Positions 1-8,595 of a DNA stretch of 64,000 nucleotides are shown here, piece by piece. Location of the stretch: assembly GCF_900291465.1 (NCBI RefSeq), contig NZ_LT985808.1, forward strand, positions 2,259,632-2,323,631, written 5' to 3'. Position numbers and translations under genes: made by a program. The notes below the pieces were generated by a model that worked only from the letters and a program-made list of their open reading frames with translations, ran no database searches and had not been told where the DNA came from. Source of the stretch: Bacteroides sp. Marseille-P3684. Lineage in GTDB: Bacteria > Bacteroidota > Bacteroidia > Bacteroidales > Bacteroidaceae. Position 1 is the stretch's first letter; each line of letters opens with the position of its first letter.

Positions 1-93
1 GAGGATGCCCGGCTGTCCAACGCTCAGACAGGGCACGTTATGGCCATCGGACGGAGAAGGACACGGAATGGGCTGCGTATCATTCCGCTATAA
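1..93 (+). CDS. C-terminal tail of a gene entering from the left edge
   Basis: Frame 1 is open from the first base to a TAA at 91-93 and encodes 30 residues ending in a basic stretch (GRRRTRNGLRIIPL). Its base composition is more GC-rich than the following 14 kb. I do not recognise the family. It could equally be a chance open frame, since only the tail is visible. Confidence 0.3.
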   Translation, partial: EDARLSNAQTGHVMAIGRRRTRNGLRIIPL

Positions 94-472
94 GCAGGGA
101 GCATATAGAACGATGAATGTCCATTGGCAGGTAAAGGGGCTGTGACGTGGAATGAAATAAATGAAGGAATGGGAAAGAGATTGAGAATGTAGTAAAAGCA
201 GTCTGTAAGGTATCAGGATGTGGACTACTACAGGGATGGAAAGGAGATTTTTCGAAAAGCAGAAGAAGGTCAAGTGAGCCATCATTCAAGAATGATTAGA
301 AAAAGGGGATAACAGTGAGATACAATTCTTGTCTTTTGTGAAAAGGTGTAATAACTGGTAGTATTTGAAGAAATGAGACTTTTTTTGTTAATCTGATGAA
401 GATTTTTCTGGACATTGATGGTTGTTACGAGATAATTTATTAAATTTGCATCAAAATTTAATTTTATTGTCC
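94..472. other. Intergenic region before the Hsp70 cluster
   Basis: No convincing gene is seen. Minus-strand open frames of 65-69 codons between 80 and 289 are low-complexity (Ser/Leu/His/Phe-rich) and resemble no family. The final 50 bases are strongly AT-rich and carry the probable promoter of the XRE gene. Confidence 0.4.
422..448 (+). promoter_or_regulatory. Probable Bacteroidales promoter of the XRE gene
   Basis: TAAATTTG at 441-448 fits the Bacteroides -7 box TAnnTTTG. A TTG at 422-424 lies about 16 bases upstream in the place of the -33 element, which is slightly short spacing. The start codon at 473 follows 24 bases after the box. Confidence 0.4.
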
Positions 473-706
473 ATGGAGAATTTAAATAGACTTAAAGCGG
501 TACTCGCAGACGCTGGTCAAACCAACAAGTGGTTAGCAGAGCAGCTGGGCAAAGATCCAGTGACCATTTCCAAGTGGTGTACGAATACTACTCAGCCTGA
601 CTTGCAGACTTTATCAAAGATATCTGATTTATTGAATATCGATATTCGAGAACTTTTAGTTAGCAGGAATCAGCCAGTTCAACCTCTAACGAAAGAAATT
701 AAATAG
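473..706 (+). CDS. XRE-family HTH transcriptional regulator
   Basis: This 77-residue protein is one Cro/C1-type helix-turn-helix domain. The recognition region includes WLAEQLGKDPVTISKWCTN (about residues 21-39), followed by QPDLQTLSKISDLLNIDIREL, the usual fourth and fifth helices of the family. I chose ATG 473 over an upstream in-frame ATG at 422 because the extra 17 residues are not part of the fold and overlap the promoter box. It is the first gene of a long plus-strand cluster and lies 69 bases before the first J-like gene, so it is the obvious candidate regulator of the Hsp70 module. That role is inferred from position only. There is no effector domain. Confidence 0.8.
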   Translation: MENLNRLKAVLADAGQTNKWLAEQLGKDPVTISKWCTNTTQPDLQTLSKISDLLNIDIRELLVSRNQPVQPLTKEIK

Positions 707-775
707 TTTAATAGCATATTTGTTGTTTAATCAATTGTTTCACTCCGTAATAACAGTATATTGTCTTTATATATT

Positions 776-3484
776 ATGCTTGATATAATTCAACATAATC
801 CATTCCGACTAATAGGAGTTTTTTCGACCGCTACAAGGAAAGAGATCGTGGCCAACTTGGCGCGTATTAAAGCAAACATACGTGTTGATCGTCAGATTTC
901 TTTCCAAGCAGATTTAGATGGCATATTGCCATCTCCTAAGAGGACTGCTGAAACTATTGCGGAAGCAGAATCAAAATTAGCCCTTCCCAAAGATCTTATA
1001 CATTACGCACAATTTTGGTTTATTGAAAATACGGAGTTAGATAAAATAGCTATAAACAACCTTTCCGCTGGTTCATATGATAAGGCGATTTCAATATGGG
1101 AAAAGAAAGAAAACCTATCTTCTGTTCATAACCGGATTATAACATTCCTCATAAGAGGGAATTATGCTAAGGCATTTGAATTGGCTTTCTTGTTCTATGG
1201 CAAATATTCGTTTGAATTTGCCCAACTGATATTAGGAAAAGAAAGTAATATTGTTACGTCAGAAAGCCTTGAACATGGATTCCTTGACGTATTATGCGAT
1301 GAAATTGGTGCATCAGAAGTTTCTCTTTATATAATCAATAAGGATTGGGGAGAGTATGTCGGAAGTAAAATAGTTAAGCCGTTAATAGATGATATTGATC
1401 GCAGTATAACGGTCGCTAAAGAAACGAAGGGGAAAGGAGCGAATATTCGTTTATCCGCCGGTACAAAATTAATGTCTGATACGCTCACTCCACTACGTTC
1501 TTTAAAGAGTGAACTGTCTATATCTGATCCGAGGTACCAGATAATCGCAGACAAGCTGGGTTTGGCTATTCTTCAGTGTGGAATCGATTATTATAATGAT
1601 TCTAATGATGACGACGCTGCATTCAAAGCAATGAAACTTCAGAAATATGCACAGTCAATTGTCGTTGGAAAGATGGCTAAGGATAGGTGTGATGAAAATG
1701 TTCGGATTCTTGAAGATATAATTAGCAAATTGCCTCCATTGGAGGTGATGGCTAACCATAGGGCTATTCAATCATCTTTAGCTACTTTTGCAATACAGCC
1801 AGATTTGATTAGATGTTCTATTCAGTTGATAAAGAATTGTGTTCCACATCTTGTTCAAATAAAGGAAAAATTAGGTAAAACTCACCAGTATTATATTAAG
1901 ATATCAACATCCATAGTTAACAATGCTCTTGGCAATGTCATAGCAGAGGTTAATGAAGCTCAAAATGTTGATTTTAACACTTTGAAAAATACGCTTATTT
2001 CTGCTTGGCGTGCCCAGTTGTATATGGATAAGTTTGACTTGGATCCAGAATACAAAGAAGGACGTTATAAAGAATGCAGAGAAGCACTTCACGGAATCAT
2101 TAGCAATTGTAAAGGCTTTGATGATTCTGGGTTGTCTTTTATGTATCAATATGGCTGTGGATGGTGTAATGACTTAGATACTTCTGATGTGGATTTGCGT
2201 ACAGATGAAGAATATTATCAAACATGTAGCAATCTAACCTCTTATAGATCTTATCTTCAGAGATTCCCTTCAGGGAAATATGTTACACAAGCAAAATCTC
2301 GGATTGAGGAATTGCGTTTTAAGCAATGTAAGACTGTAGCAGATTATCAAAAGTTTATTAGCGATTATCCAAACAGTAAATTTATTGCCAAAGCGAAAGA
2401 AGAATTAAATAGATTCAAGAAAGAAGAAGAAGAACGAAGAGCAAGAATCGAAAGACAGGAAAGGGCCATAAGTTCTTGTAGTACAACTGATGAGATTGTT
2501 TCTCTATATGCTAGGGAGAAAAGTAATAGTATTAATATAGATAAATGTTCATTAAGAGCTTTTGAACTTGCCAAATGCGAAGAAGACTATCGTAAGGTTT
2601 TGTCAATCTTTGGCGTTAGAACCTCTGGAGGGAAAAAAGCCAAAACAAGTTTAGATGACATTGAAAAGAAGCGAAAAGAGGCTGCAGAAAGAAGAAGCAA
2701 AACTATAAAATGGTCTCTTATAATAGTTATTCCTTTATTAGTACTTCTTGGCGTGTATCTAATTTGGGGATTAAGCGGTTTAAGTTCTACTTGTTATGTC
2801 TTTACTTTCATTTTTGGACTTATCGCTTTTGGAGGGATTGGTTCTAAAGAAGGTGAAGGATGTGTAATTGGAATCATTTCCGGGTTAATTGCCCTTGGAC
2901 TTGGTAGTTTAGGTGGTTATTTAGAAGATCTTTCCAAGGAAGATAAACAACAAAAGACAGAATACGTTTCTTCCTATACAAATGGAAGTACGAATAATTC
3001 CTCAGGAAGAGACTATCTTTCTAGTTCAACGACAGACGATACAAATGACGAGTCTTATACAGTTGATAACGATTACGAAACGTACATCAACAACCAATTA
3101 AAAACAGGTTCAAAACCTTATAAGGAATATTATCGTTCACGTACAGGTGACAATTATCTGGATTTCAAGACATCTGGAAATGACTATGTTATTATAGTTA
3201 AAGATTACGGTTCCTCTGACGTCGTCAACCATATTTATGTAAGGGCAGGAGATACGGGGCGTTTATATCTTCCAAATGGAACGTACAATATTTACTTCTA
3301 TGGAGGTAAGGGATGGAATCCAGATATGGAAAATGGTAATGTCAAAGGAGGTTTCGTTTCTGGTGGAAACATTCAGAAAGATGGTCCTGTAGAATTATAC
3401 AATCAATATGGAGAATATACTTTATATCCTGTACAAAATGGCAATCTGCAACTGCAAGGAGCATCAAAAGGTGAAGCATTTTAA
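776..3484 (+). CDS. J-domain-like N-terminus, helical-repeat and membrane protein (902 aa)
   Basis: The start NPFRLIGVFSTATRKEIV resembles helices I-II of J domains, but the HPD motif needed to stimulate Hsp70 ATPase is absent, so this is at best a degenerate J domain. A long alpha-helical region follows that is shared with the next gene, including QCGIDYYND and VVGKMAKDRC. Then come tetratricopeptide-like YLQRFPSGKY and FISDYPNSKF units, a charged coiled coil around residues 535-575, and three hydrophobic segments at about 645-665, 672-690 and 697-716. The Ser/Thr-rich C-terminal part looks like a beta domain and has no assignment. ATG 776 is preferred to an upstream in-frame TTG at 761 because it aligns with the paralogue's start. 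It ends 12 bases before the next gene. The likely role, inferred from context, is a membrane-anchored co-chaperone or client receptor for the nearby Hsp70. Confidence 0.7.
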   Translation: MLDIIQHNPFRLIGVFSTATRKEIVANLARIKANIRVDRQISFQADLDGILPSPKRTAETIAEAESKLALPKDLIHYAQFWFIENTELDKIAINNLSAGSYDKAISIWEKKENLSSVHNRIITFLIRGNYAKAFELAFLFYGKYSFEFAQLILGKESNIVTSESLEHGFLDVLCDEIGASEVSLYIINKDWGEYVGSKIVKPLIDDIDRSITVAKETKGKGANIRLSAGTKLMSDTLTPLRSLKSELSISDPRYQIIADKLGLAILQCGIDYYNDSNDDDAAFKAMKLQKYAQSIVVGKMAKDRCDENVRILEDIISKLPPLEVMANHRAIQSSLATFAIQPDLIRCSIQLIKNCVPHLVQIKEKLGKTHQYYIKISTSIVNNALGNVIAEVNEAQNVDFNTLKNTLISAWRAQLYMDKFDLDPEYKEGRYKECREALHGIISNCKGFDDSGLSFMYQYGCGWCNDLDTSDVDLRTDEEYYQTCSNLTSYRSYLQRFPSGKYVTQAKSRIEELRFKQCKTVADYQKFISDYPNSKFIAKAKEELNRFKKEEEERRARIERQERAISSCSTTDEIVSLYAREKSNSINIDKCSLRAFELAKCEEDYRKVLSIFGVRTSGGKKAKTSLDDIEKKRKEAAERRSKTIKWSLIIVIPLLVLLGVYLIWGLSGLSSTCYVFTFIFGLIAFGGIGSKEGEGCVIGIISGLIALGLGSLGGYLEDLSKEDKQQKTEYVSSYTNGSTNNSSGRDYLSSSTTDDTNDESYTVDNDYETYINNQLKTGSKPYKEYYRSRTGDNYLDFKTSGNDYVIIVKDYGSSDVVNHIYVRAGDTGRLYLPNGTYNIYFYGGKGWNPDMENGNVKGGFVSGGNIQKDGPVELYNQYGEYTLYPVQNGNLQLQGASKGEAF

Positions 3485-3496
3485 AAAATATATATA

Positions 3497-5056
3497 ATGA
3501 AGATTATAAATAACAACCCATATCGCCTACTTGGCGTTTATTCAACATCTCCTCAAAAAGAAGTTGTTGCAAATCAAGGTAAGATGAAGGCTTTCTTGAA
3601 AGTCGGCCGTCCAGTGACGTTTCCGCTTGATTTGAATGGCCTTTTACCTGATGTTTTGCGAACAGAACAAAGTGTTGCGGACGCTATTTCAAAATTGACG
3701 CTTCCTACGGAGCAATTACGATATGCTCAGTTCTGGTTTTCCAAGTGCAATCAGTTGGATGAAATCGCATGTGGAAAATTAACGAATGGTGACATAGACG
3801 GAGCTGTTGAAATATGGAAAAAGAAAGCAACTGCCTCTTCACTGCAAAACCTTCTTGTTTGTGCTCTCATCAGGAATCAGTTGGGAAATGCGATTAGTTA
3901 TGCCCAAACTTTATATTCATCTTACAGTAATGAATTTGTCAAGATGGTATTAGGAGAGAATGCTTTGGCCACTTCAGATAATCTTGCACATGATTTTTTG
4001 AATGTCATATGTGAAGAGTTTAATCCTAATCAATTCCTTGGTTATATCACCAATTCCGAATGGAAGGAATATGTGGGTAGCAAAAGTACAAAGCCTATCA
4101 TAGACAAGCTTTCATCTGCAATAGATGCTTGTAAATCATCGAGAGGAAAAGGTCCAACTGCTCGTTTGAATGCTGGAACAAAATTGATGAATAGTACTAA
4201 AGCAGACCTGGCTCAATTAAAGCAGTTCGTTCCTACTGGTGATTTGCAATATCAAATGATTGCGGATAAACTCGGTTTGGAAGTACTGCAATGCGGTATA
4301 GATTACTATAATGATTCAGATGCTGCTGACGCTGCTCGCAAAGCAATGGTTTTGCAGAAATATGCGCAATCTGTTGTTGTTGGAAAAATGGCAAAAGATC
4401 GTTGTAAAGAGAATGTAGATATTCTTAATCGAATCATTGCAGAACTCCCTCCGTCGGAAGTATTTGCTGAAGATAGAGCAATTAAGGAAGAACTGCGGAA
4501 ATTTACCCGCCTTCCAGACAGAATAAGCTATTCAATGGACTTACTCAATAACACAAAGCCACACTTGCAGGGTATAAAGTCTAAATTAGGTTCATCGAAT
4601 GGATATTACCTGAAGATTTCCACCCAGGTTGTTGGTAATGCCCTTCATAATGTCATAGAAGAAGTTAACGCACTTCAGAATGATCCCACCTTCCAGATGA
4701 ACATGATATTGGATAAAGCCGCTGCTCTGTCTTCGCTACGTTCTGTTTTACGTTCTGCATGGCAAGCAACTAAGCTGATGGATACTTTCGATATGGAAAG
4801 CGACTTTAAGAATCATCGTTACAATGAGAATAGACGAACTCTTTCTAGCATGTGTAGTCAAGTTGGAGTTTCTACTTACACGTCATCATATTCTTCATCT
4901 TCTTCATCTTCTTCATATTCGTCTCGTCCATCATCACGTCCTGCCGCCGCATACAGTTCAACATCCTCATCAAATTCTTCGGATGATACAAACTGGGGAT
5001 GTATTATTGCTATTATTATAGCCATTATAATATTCTGCATGGCACAATGTAACTAA
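3497..5056 (+). CDS. J-domain-like helical protein with C-terminal membrane anchor (519 aa)
   Basis: This is a paralogue of the preceding gene over roughly its first 450 residues. Both begin NPxRLxGVxST and share LRTEQS/KRTAET, LNAGTKLM, QCGIDYYNDS and VVVGKMAKDRCxENV. After the shared region it has a low-complexity Ser/Tyr linker (about residues 455-490) and one hydrophobic helix at the extreme C-terminus (about 498-515), a tail-anchor arrangement. The HPD tripeptide of true J proteins is again missing. The two genes probably arose by tandem duplication, after which the upstream copy gained TPR-like units and a different C-terminal domain. I infer a partner role for the Hsp70 two genes downstream; nothing in the sequence shows an enzymatic function. 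Confidence 0.7.
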   Translation: MKIINNNPYRLLGVYSTSPQKEVVANQGKMKAFLKVGRPVTFPLDLNGLLPDVLRTEQSVADAISKLTLPTEQLRYAQFWFSKCNQLDEIACGKLTNGDIDGAVEIWKKKATASSLQNLLVCALIRNQLGNAISYAQTLYSSYSNEFVKMVLGENALATSDNLAHDFLNVICEEFNPNQFLGYITNSEWKEYVGSKSTKPIIDKLSSAIDACKSSRGKGPTARLNAGTKLMNSTKADLAQLKQFVPTGDLQYQMIADKLGLEVLQCGIDYYNDSDAADAARKAMVLQKYAQSVVVGKMAKDRCKENVDILNRIIAELPPSEVFAEDRAIKEELRKFTRLPDRISYSMDLLNNTKPHLQGIKSKLGSSNGYYLKISTQVVGNALHNVIEEVNALQNDPTFQMNMILDKAAALSSLRSVLRSAWQATKLMDTFDMESDFKNHRYNENRRTLSSMCSQVGVSTYTSSYSSSSSSSSYSSRPSSRPAAAYSSTSSSNSSDDTNWGCIIAIIIAIIIFCMAQCN

Positions 5057-5072
5057 ATTAAATTCTATCAAT

Positions 5073-6011
5073 GTGAGAAAAATTACAATTGGCATTTTGT
5101 GCTTGTTTTTGGTAAACAGTACATTTGCTCAGAGTGAGTCGAAAGAGCTATCCTCTTTAAAGAAGGAAGTAAGCGGACTGCAAACTTCTCAAAATCGTAT
5201 TAAAAACGATGTTATTGTTCTTACGAACAAGAATCGGAAAGCAGAGTCTCGAATAAGTACATTGGAGGCCGCAAACAATGAATTAAAATCCAAGTTAGAT
5301 AGTCTCCAAGTTGCTTATGATGACCTTGCGTCTAATCAAAAAGCAGACAAGACAGAACTTTCTGAAAGTATTAACCAAACAAATGACAAGGTTCAAGCTA
5401 CCGAAGAAATATTGTCTTCTCGAACGATATGGGGCATGGGCGGTATATTTCTTTTGCTTCTAGCACTTGCTGCAACTGTTTGGGCTTTCATGAAGAAGTT
5501 CAAGTCTGGTTCTACATCAATTGATGACGTACGTAAAGCACAGTCTTCTTTGGAACAAGCCCAAGAGAATATTCGCAAAGCTCAGGAAAAAATGCAAGAA
5601 GAAACTATTCAACTTGACAATAAGTTAATAGAAGTGTTGAGTAATCAACCAGTACCAACTCCAACCACTATAGATGACGGAGAGATTGATCATTCACTTA
5701 CTCTTAAAGTTGCAGACGAGATAGTAAAGATTGAAATGAATCTTTCTCGAATGGACGAGAGTATAAAAGGATACAAGCAACTTTCAAGAGGTGTTCAACG
5801 AATAAAGGATAATTTCAAGGCTAATGATTATGAAATCGTTGATATGCTAGGAAAACCTTATCAAGCAGGAATGAAGGCAGCTGTAACTTTTGTTACGGAT
5901 GATACTTTAGAGCCTGGACAGCAAATCATCTCTCGAATTATTAAGCCACAAGTTAATTATAAACAAGTAATGATCCAGGCTGCTCAGATAGAAGTTAGCC
6001 AAGCAGAATAA
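5073..6011 (+). CDS. Membrane-tethered coiled-coil protein with GrpE-like C-terminal domain
   Basis: This 312-residue protein uses a GTG start; the ATG two bases earlier runs straight into TGA. It opens with a signal-peptide-like segment (ILCLFLVNSTFA, cleavage probably after FAQ), then a long coiled coil to about residue 110 and a transmembrane helix at about 118-140. A second coiled coil follows, then a C-terminal domain with MLGKPYQAGMKAA, the acidic turn DDTLEPGQ and IISRIIKPQVNY. That last part resembles the beta-domain of GrpE, the Hsp70 nucleotide-exchange factor, in which a P-x-x-P/Y-x-x-x-x-H/M-x-A-V stretch is followed by a G-x-x-I-x-x-V-x-x-x-G pattern. The gene sits directly before the Hsp70 gene. 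The GrpE-like assignment is my reading of the motif and would need a profile comparison. Confidence 0.6.
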   Translation: MRKITIGILCLFLVNSTFAQSESKELSSLKKEVSGLQTSQNRIKNDVIVLTNKNRKAESRISTLEAANNELKSKLDSLQVAYDDLASNQKADKTELSESINQTNDKVQATEEILSSRTIWGMGGIFLLLLALAATVWAFMKKFKSGSTSIDDVRKAQSSLEQAQENIRKAQEKMQEETIQLDNKLIEVLSNQPVPTPTTIDDGEIDHSLTLKVADEIVKIEMNLSRMDESIKGYKQLSRGVQRIKDNFKANDYEIVDMLGKPYQAGMKAAVTFVTDDTLEPGQQIISRIIKPQVNYKQVMIQAAQIEVSQAE

Positions 6012-6027
6012 AATTATTTCAATAATT

Positions 6028-8520
6028 ATGGCAAGATTAAAAATTGATTACGGTATCGACCTGGGTACTACAAACTCTGCTATTTGCAGAATGGAAAAAG
6101 GTGAACCTGTCGTTATTAAGACAGACGTTCTTAAGGACACAATGCCTTCTTGTGTGTCATTTACCAAGCGCCAGAGCGTTAAAGCCGGTGACTCCGCCTT
6201 TAACGATTTGAAAAGTGATAAACGACGTGCGTCTAAGGCTGGTAAAAAAGAGGCCTCAAATGCCTATGTTGAGTTCAAGCGTACCATGGGTACTGATACA
6301 AAGTATACCAGTACATATATGGGTCGTGACTATTCTTCAGAAGAACTGTCTGCAGAGGTCCTGAAAACACTGAAGTCTTTTGTTACAGATGAAAATATCT
6401 CATCTGTGGTAATTACTGTACCTGCTAAGTTTACGGTAGGACAAAAAACTGCCACATTGGAGGCGGCTAAGATGGCTGGTTTTACGAAATGTGAACTCCT
6501 TCAGGAACCAATTGCAGCAGCTATGGCATATGGCTTAACTACTGATTCAAAAGATGGTATCTGGATGGTGTTCGACTTTGGCGGTGGAACTTTTGACGCT
6601 GCTTTGTTGAAAGTAGAAGACGGTATCATGCAGGTGTTTGATACTGAAGGTGACAACTATCTTGGTGGAAAGAATCTTGACTATGCAATTGTTGATAATA
6701 TAATCATCCCTTATTTGCAGAAGAACTTTGTTATTGATGAAACTCTTAATAACGAAGAAAAGAAGGAAGTTCTACGTGATGCAATGAAGACATTTGCAGA
6801 AGAAACAAAGAATCAGCTTTCGTTCAAGGATAAGTATGATATTCTTTCAAACCTAGGTGATCTGGGAGAGGATGAAGATGGTGAAGAAATGGAGCTTGAT
6901 TTAACTGTTTCGCAAAGTGAAGTGTTTGATGTTATGCGTCCTTATTTCCAAAAAGCAGTTGATATATGTAAGGAATTGGTAAATCGCAACCATCTATCTT
7001 CTTCACAAATCAATAAGCTGATTCTTGTAGGAGGTCCTACTCATTCACCCTTGATTCGACAGATGCTGAAGGATCAAATTACCCCCAATGTTGACACCTC
7101 TATTGACCCGATGACTGCTGTGGCTACAGGTGCCGCACTATATGCTTCTACTATGGATGCCGTGGTTGACCAGAAGGACATTAAAGTAGGAACAGTCAAA
7201 TTAGAAATTGGTTACGAATCAACATCAGTAGAGCAGACAGAATGGGTTAGTGCAAGGTTAGAACCAGGTAGCTCATATTCAAAAGTTTTCGTTGAATTAG
7301 AAAGAAGCGATAAAGCATGGTCAAGCGGCAAGGTGGAAATTGACGCTACTGGTAATGTAATAGAAGCCAATCTTCTTGAATCAAAGCCAAATTCATTTGC
7401 AATTGTTGCCTACGATGAGAAGGGTAATAAAGTACCTTGTTTCCCCAATGAGATAACGATTATCCAGGGCTCTAAAGTTGGAGCAGCACCACTTCCATAT
7501 AATATCGGTATCGCTACATGGAGTGAAGTGAAAAAGCGTCCAGTCTTTAGAATGGCTAAGGGCTTGGAAAAGAACAAACCTGTACCAGCAGTAGGAGTTA
7601 TTAATGACCTAAAAACTACAAGTAAGTTGCGTCCAGGTGTAGAAAGTGATGTCTTGAAGATACCTGTTTATCAGGTTGATGATTTCAAGGGTGCTGAAGG
7701 CAGGAGCGCTTCATTGTATGAATATGTTGCAGATATCGTTATTACAGGTGAAGATGTTGAATCATTAATCACAGAAGATTCCTCGGTAGACGTAACGTTA
7801 AAGGTTGATACTTCTGAACAAATGACTCTTGAAGTTCATTTCCTCGCAACAGATACTACTGTAGAAAAACAGCTTGATACAAGTAAGAAACAATCGATAG
7901 AAGATGCAACAAAGGTTATTGACAAAGATTTAGCTGAAGCTCAGCGTAGTATCAGCCGACTTAGCGGCACTGGAGTGAATATAGATGACTTGCAGAATAA
8001 GCTTGATGCAGTAAAGAATGAAGCTGCTAATAGTTCTGAGAAAAAAGCTGTCCTGCAACATCTTAAGGAAGTTCTTCGTGAAATTGAGGATCAAGATGAT
8101 GCAACCGAATGGGATCGAGTCGAGAAGGAACTACGTGAAGAATTTGACCGACTTGAAAAGGCTCAGAATGACCTTGGTAACGATAAGACCTTACAGATTG
8201 TTAACCAATTGAGACATCAAACAGATCAGGTCATCCACAGTAAGGATGTCAAGATGGGGCGTGAGGTTCTTGAACAAATAAATGCCCTCTTTGTACATTT
8301 GACTCTGCTATATCAGTGTATGGGCTTTATCGAGCATTACAATGGTCGTTTCGGTTCTGTAAGATGGACGGATTCTAGCCGAGCACGTCAGTTGATTAAT
8401 AGAGGTTTGGCTGCTATCAATAACAATCCTACGGTGGATGTTCTGCATCCAATAGTTTGTGGATTGATTGATTTGATGCCAGATGATGAAAAAGAAGGTG
8501 CGGGCGGTATGCTCAGATAG
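6028..8520 (+). CDS. Divergent Hsp70 (DnaK-like) chaperone
   Basis: The ATPase domain is complete. The phosphate-1 motif IDLGTTNS is at residues 10-17, followed by VVITVPAKF and LLQEPIAAAMAYG, then the phosphate-2 motif VFDFGGGTFD and the adenosine motif ILVGGPTHSPLI. The protein is 830 residues, well above the roughly 640 of DnaK. The region after about residue 390 is divergent and lacks an easily recognised DnaK substrate-binding cleft. Residues from about 630 on are mostly charged helix. It lies 16 bases after the GrpE-like gene and is followed by a strong intercistronic hairpin. It is not the housekeeping DnaK and probably serves the proteins of this cluster. ATP hydrolysis is expected from the intact motifs. 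Confidence 0.85.
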   Translation: MARLKIDYGIDLGTTNSAICRMEKGEPVVIKTDVLKDTMPSCVSFTKRQSVKAGDSAFNDLKSDKRRASKAGKKEASNAYVEFKRTMGTDTKYTSTYMGRDYSSEELSAEVLKTLKSFVTDENISSVVITVPAKFTVGQKTATLEAAKMAGFTKCELLQEPIAAAMAYGLTTDSKDGIWMVFDFGGGTFDAALLKVEDGIMQVFDTEGDNYLGGKNLDYAIVDNIIIPYLQKNFVIDETLNNEEKKEVLRDAMKTFAEETKNQLSFKDKYDILSNLGDLGEDEDGEEMELDLTVSQSEVFDVMRPYFQKAVDICKELVNRNHLSSSQINKLILVGGPTHSPLIRQMLKDQITPNVDTSIDPMTAVATGAALYASTMDAVVDQKDIKVGTVKLEIGYESTSVEQTEWVSARLEPGSSYSKVFVELERSDKAWSSGKVEIDATGNVIEANLLESKPNSFAIVAYDEKGNKVPCFPNEITIIQGSKVGAAPLPYNIGIATWSEVKKRPVFRMAKGLEKNKPVPAVGVINDLKTTSKLRPGVESDVLKIPVYQVDDFKGAEGRSASLYEYVADIVITGEDVESLITEDSSVDVTLKVDTSEQMTLEVHFLATDTTVEKQLDTSKKQSIEDATKVIDKDLAEAQRSISRLSGTGVNIDDLQNKLDAVKNEAANSSEKKAVLQHLKEVLREIEDQDDATEWDRVEKELREEFDRLEKAQNDLGNDKTLQIVNQLRHQTDQVIHSKDVKMGREVLEQINALFVHLTLLYQCMGFIEHYNGRFGSVRWTDSSRARQLINRGLAAINNNPTVDVLHPIVCGLIDLMPDDEKEGAGGMLR

Positions 8521-8524
8521 TTTT

Positions 8525-8558
8525 ATTCGCCTTCTGTGTTTAGCCACAGAAGGCGAAT
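8525..8558 (+). promoter_or_regulatory. Intercistronic hairpin after the Hsp70 gene
   Basis: Two perfect 14-base arms (8525-8538 and 8545-8558) are separated by a 6-base loop, starting five bases after the Hsp70 stop codon. No T-run follows, so it is not a classical intrinsic terminator. It may stabilise the upstream mRNA or lower downstream expression. Confidence 0.65.
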
Positions 8559-8595
8559 CATAGATATTACTGCAAATTAAAATTTTAAGCCATAT

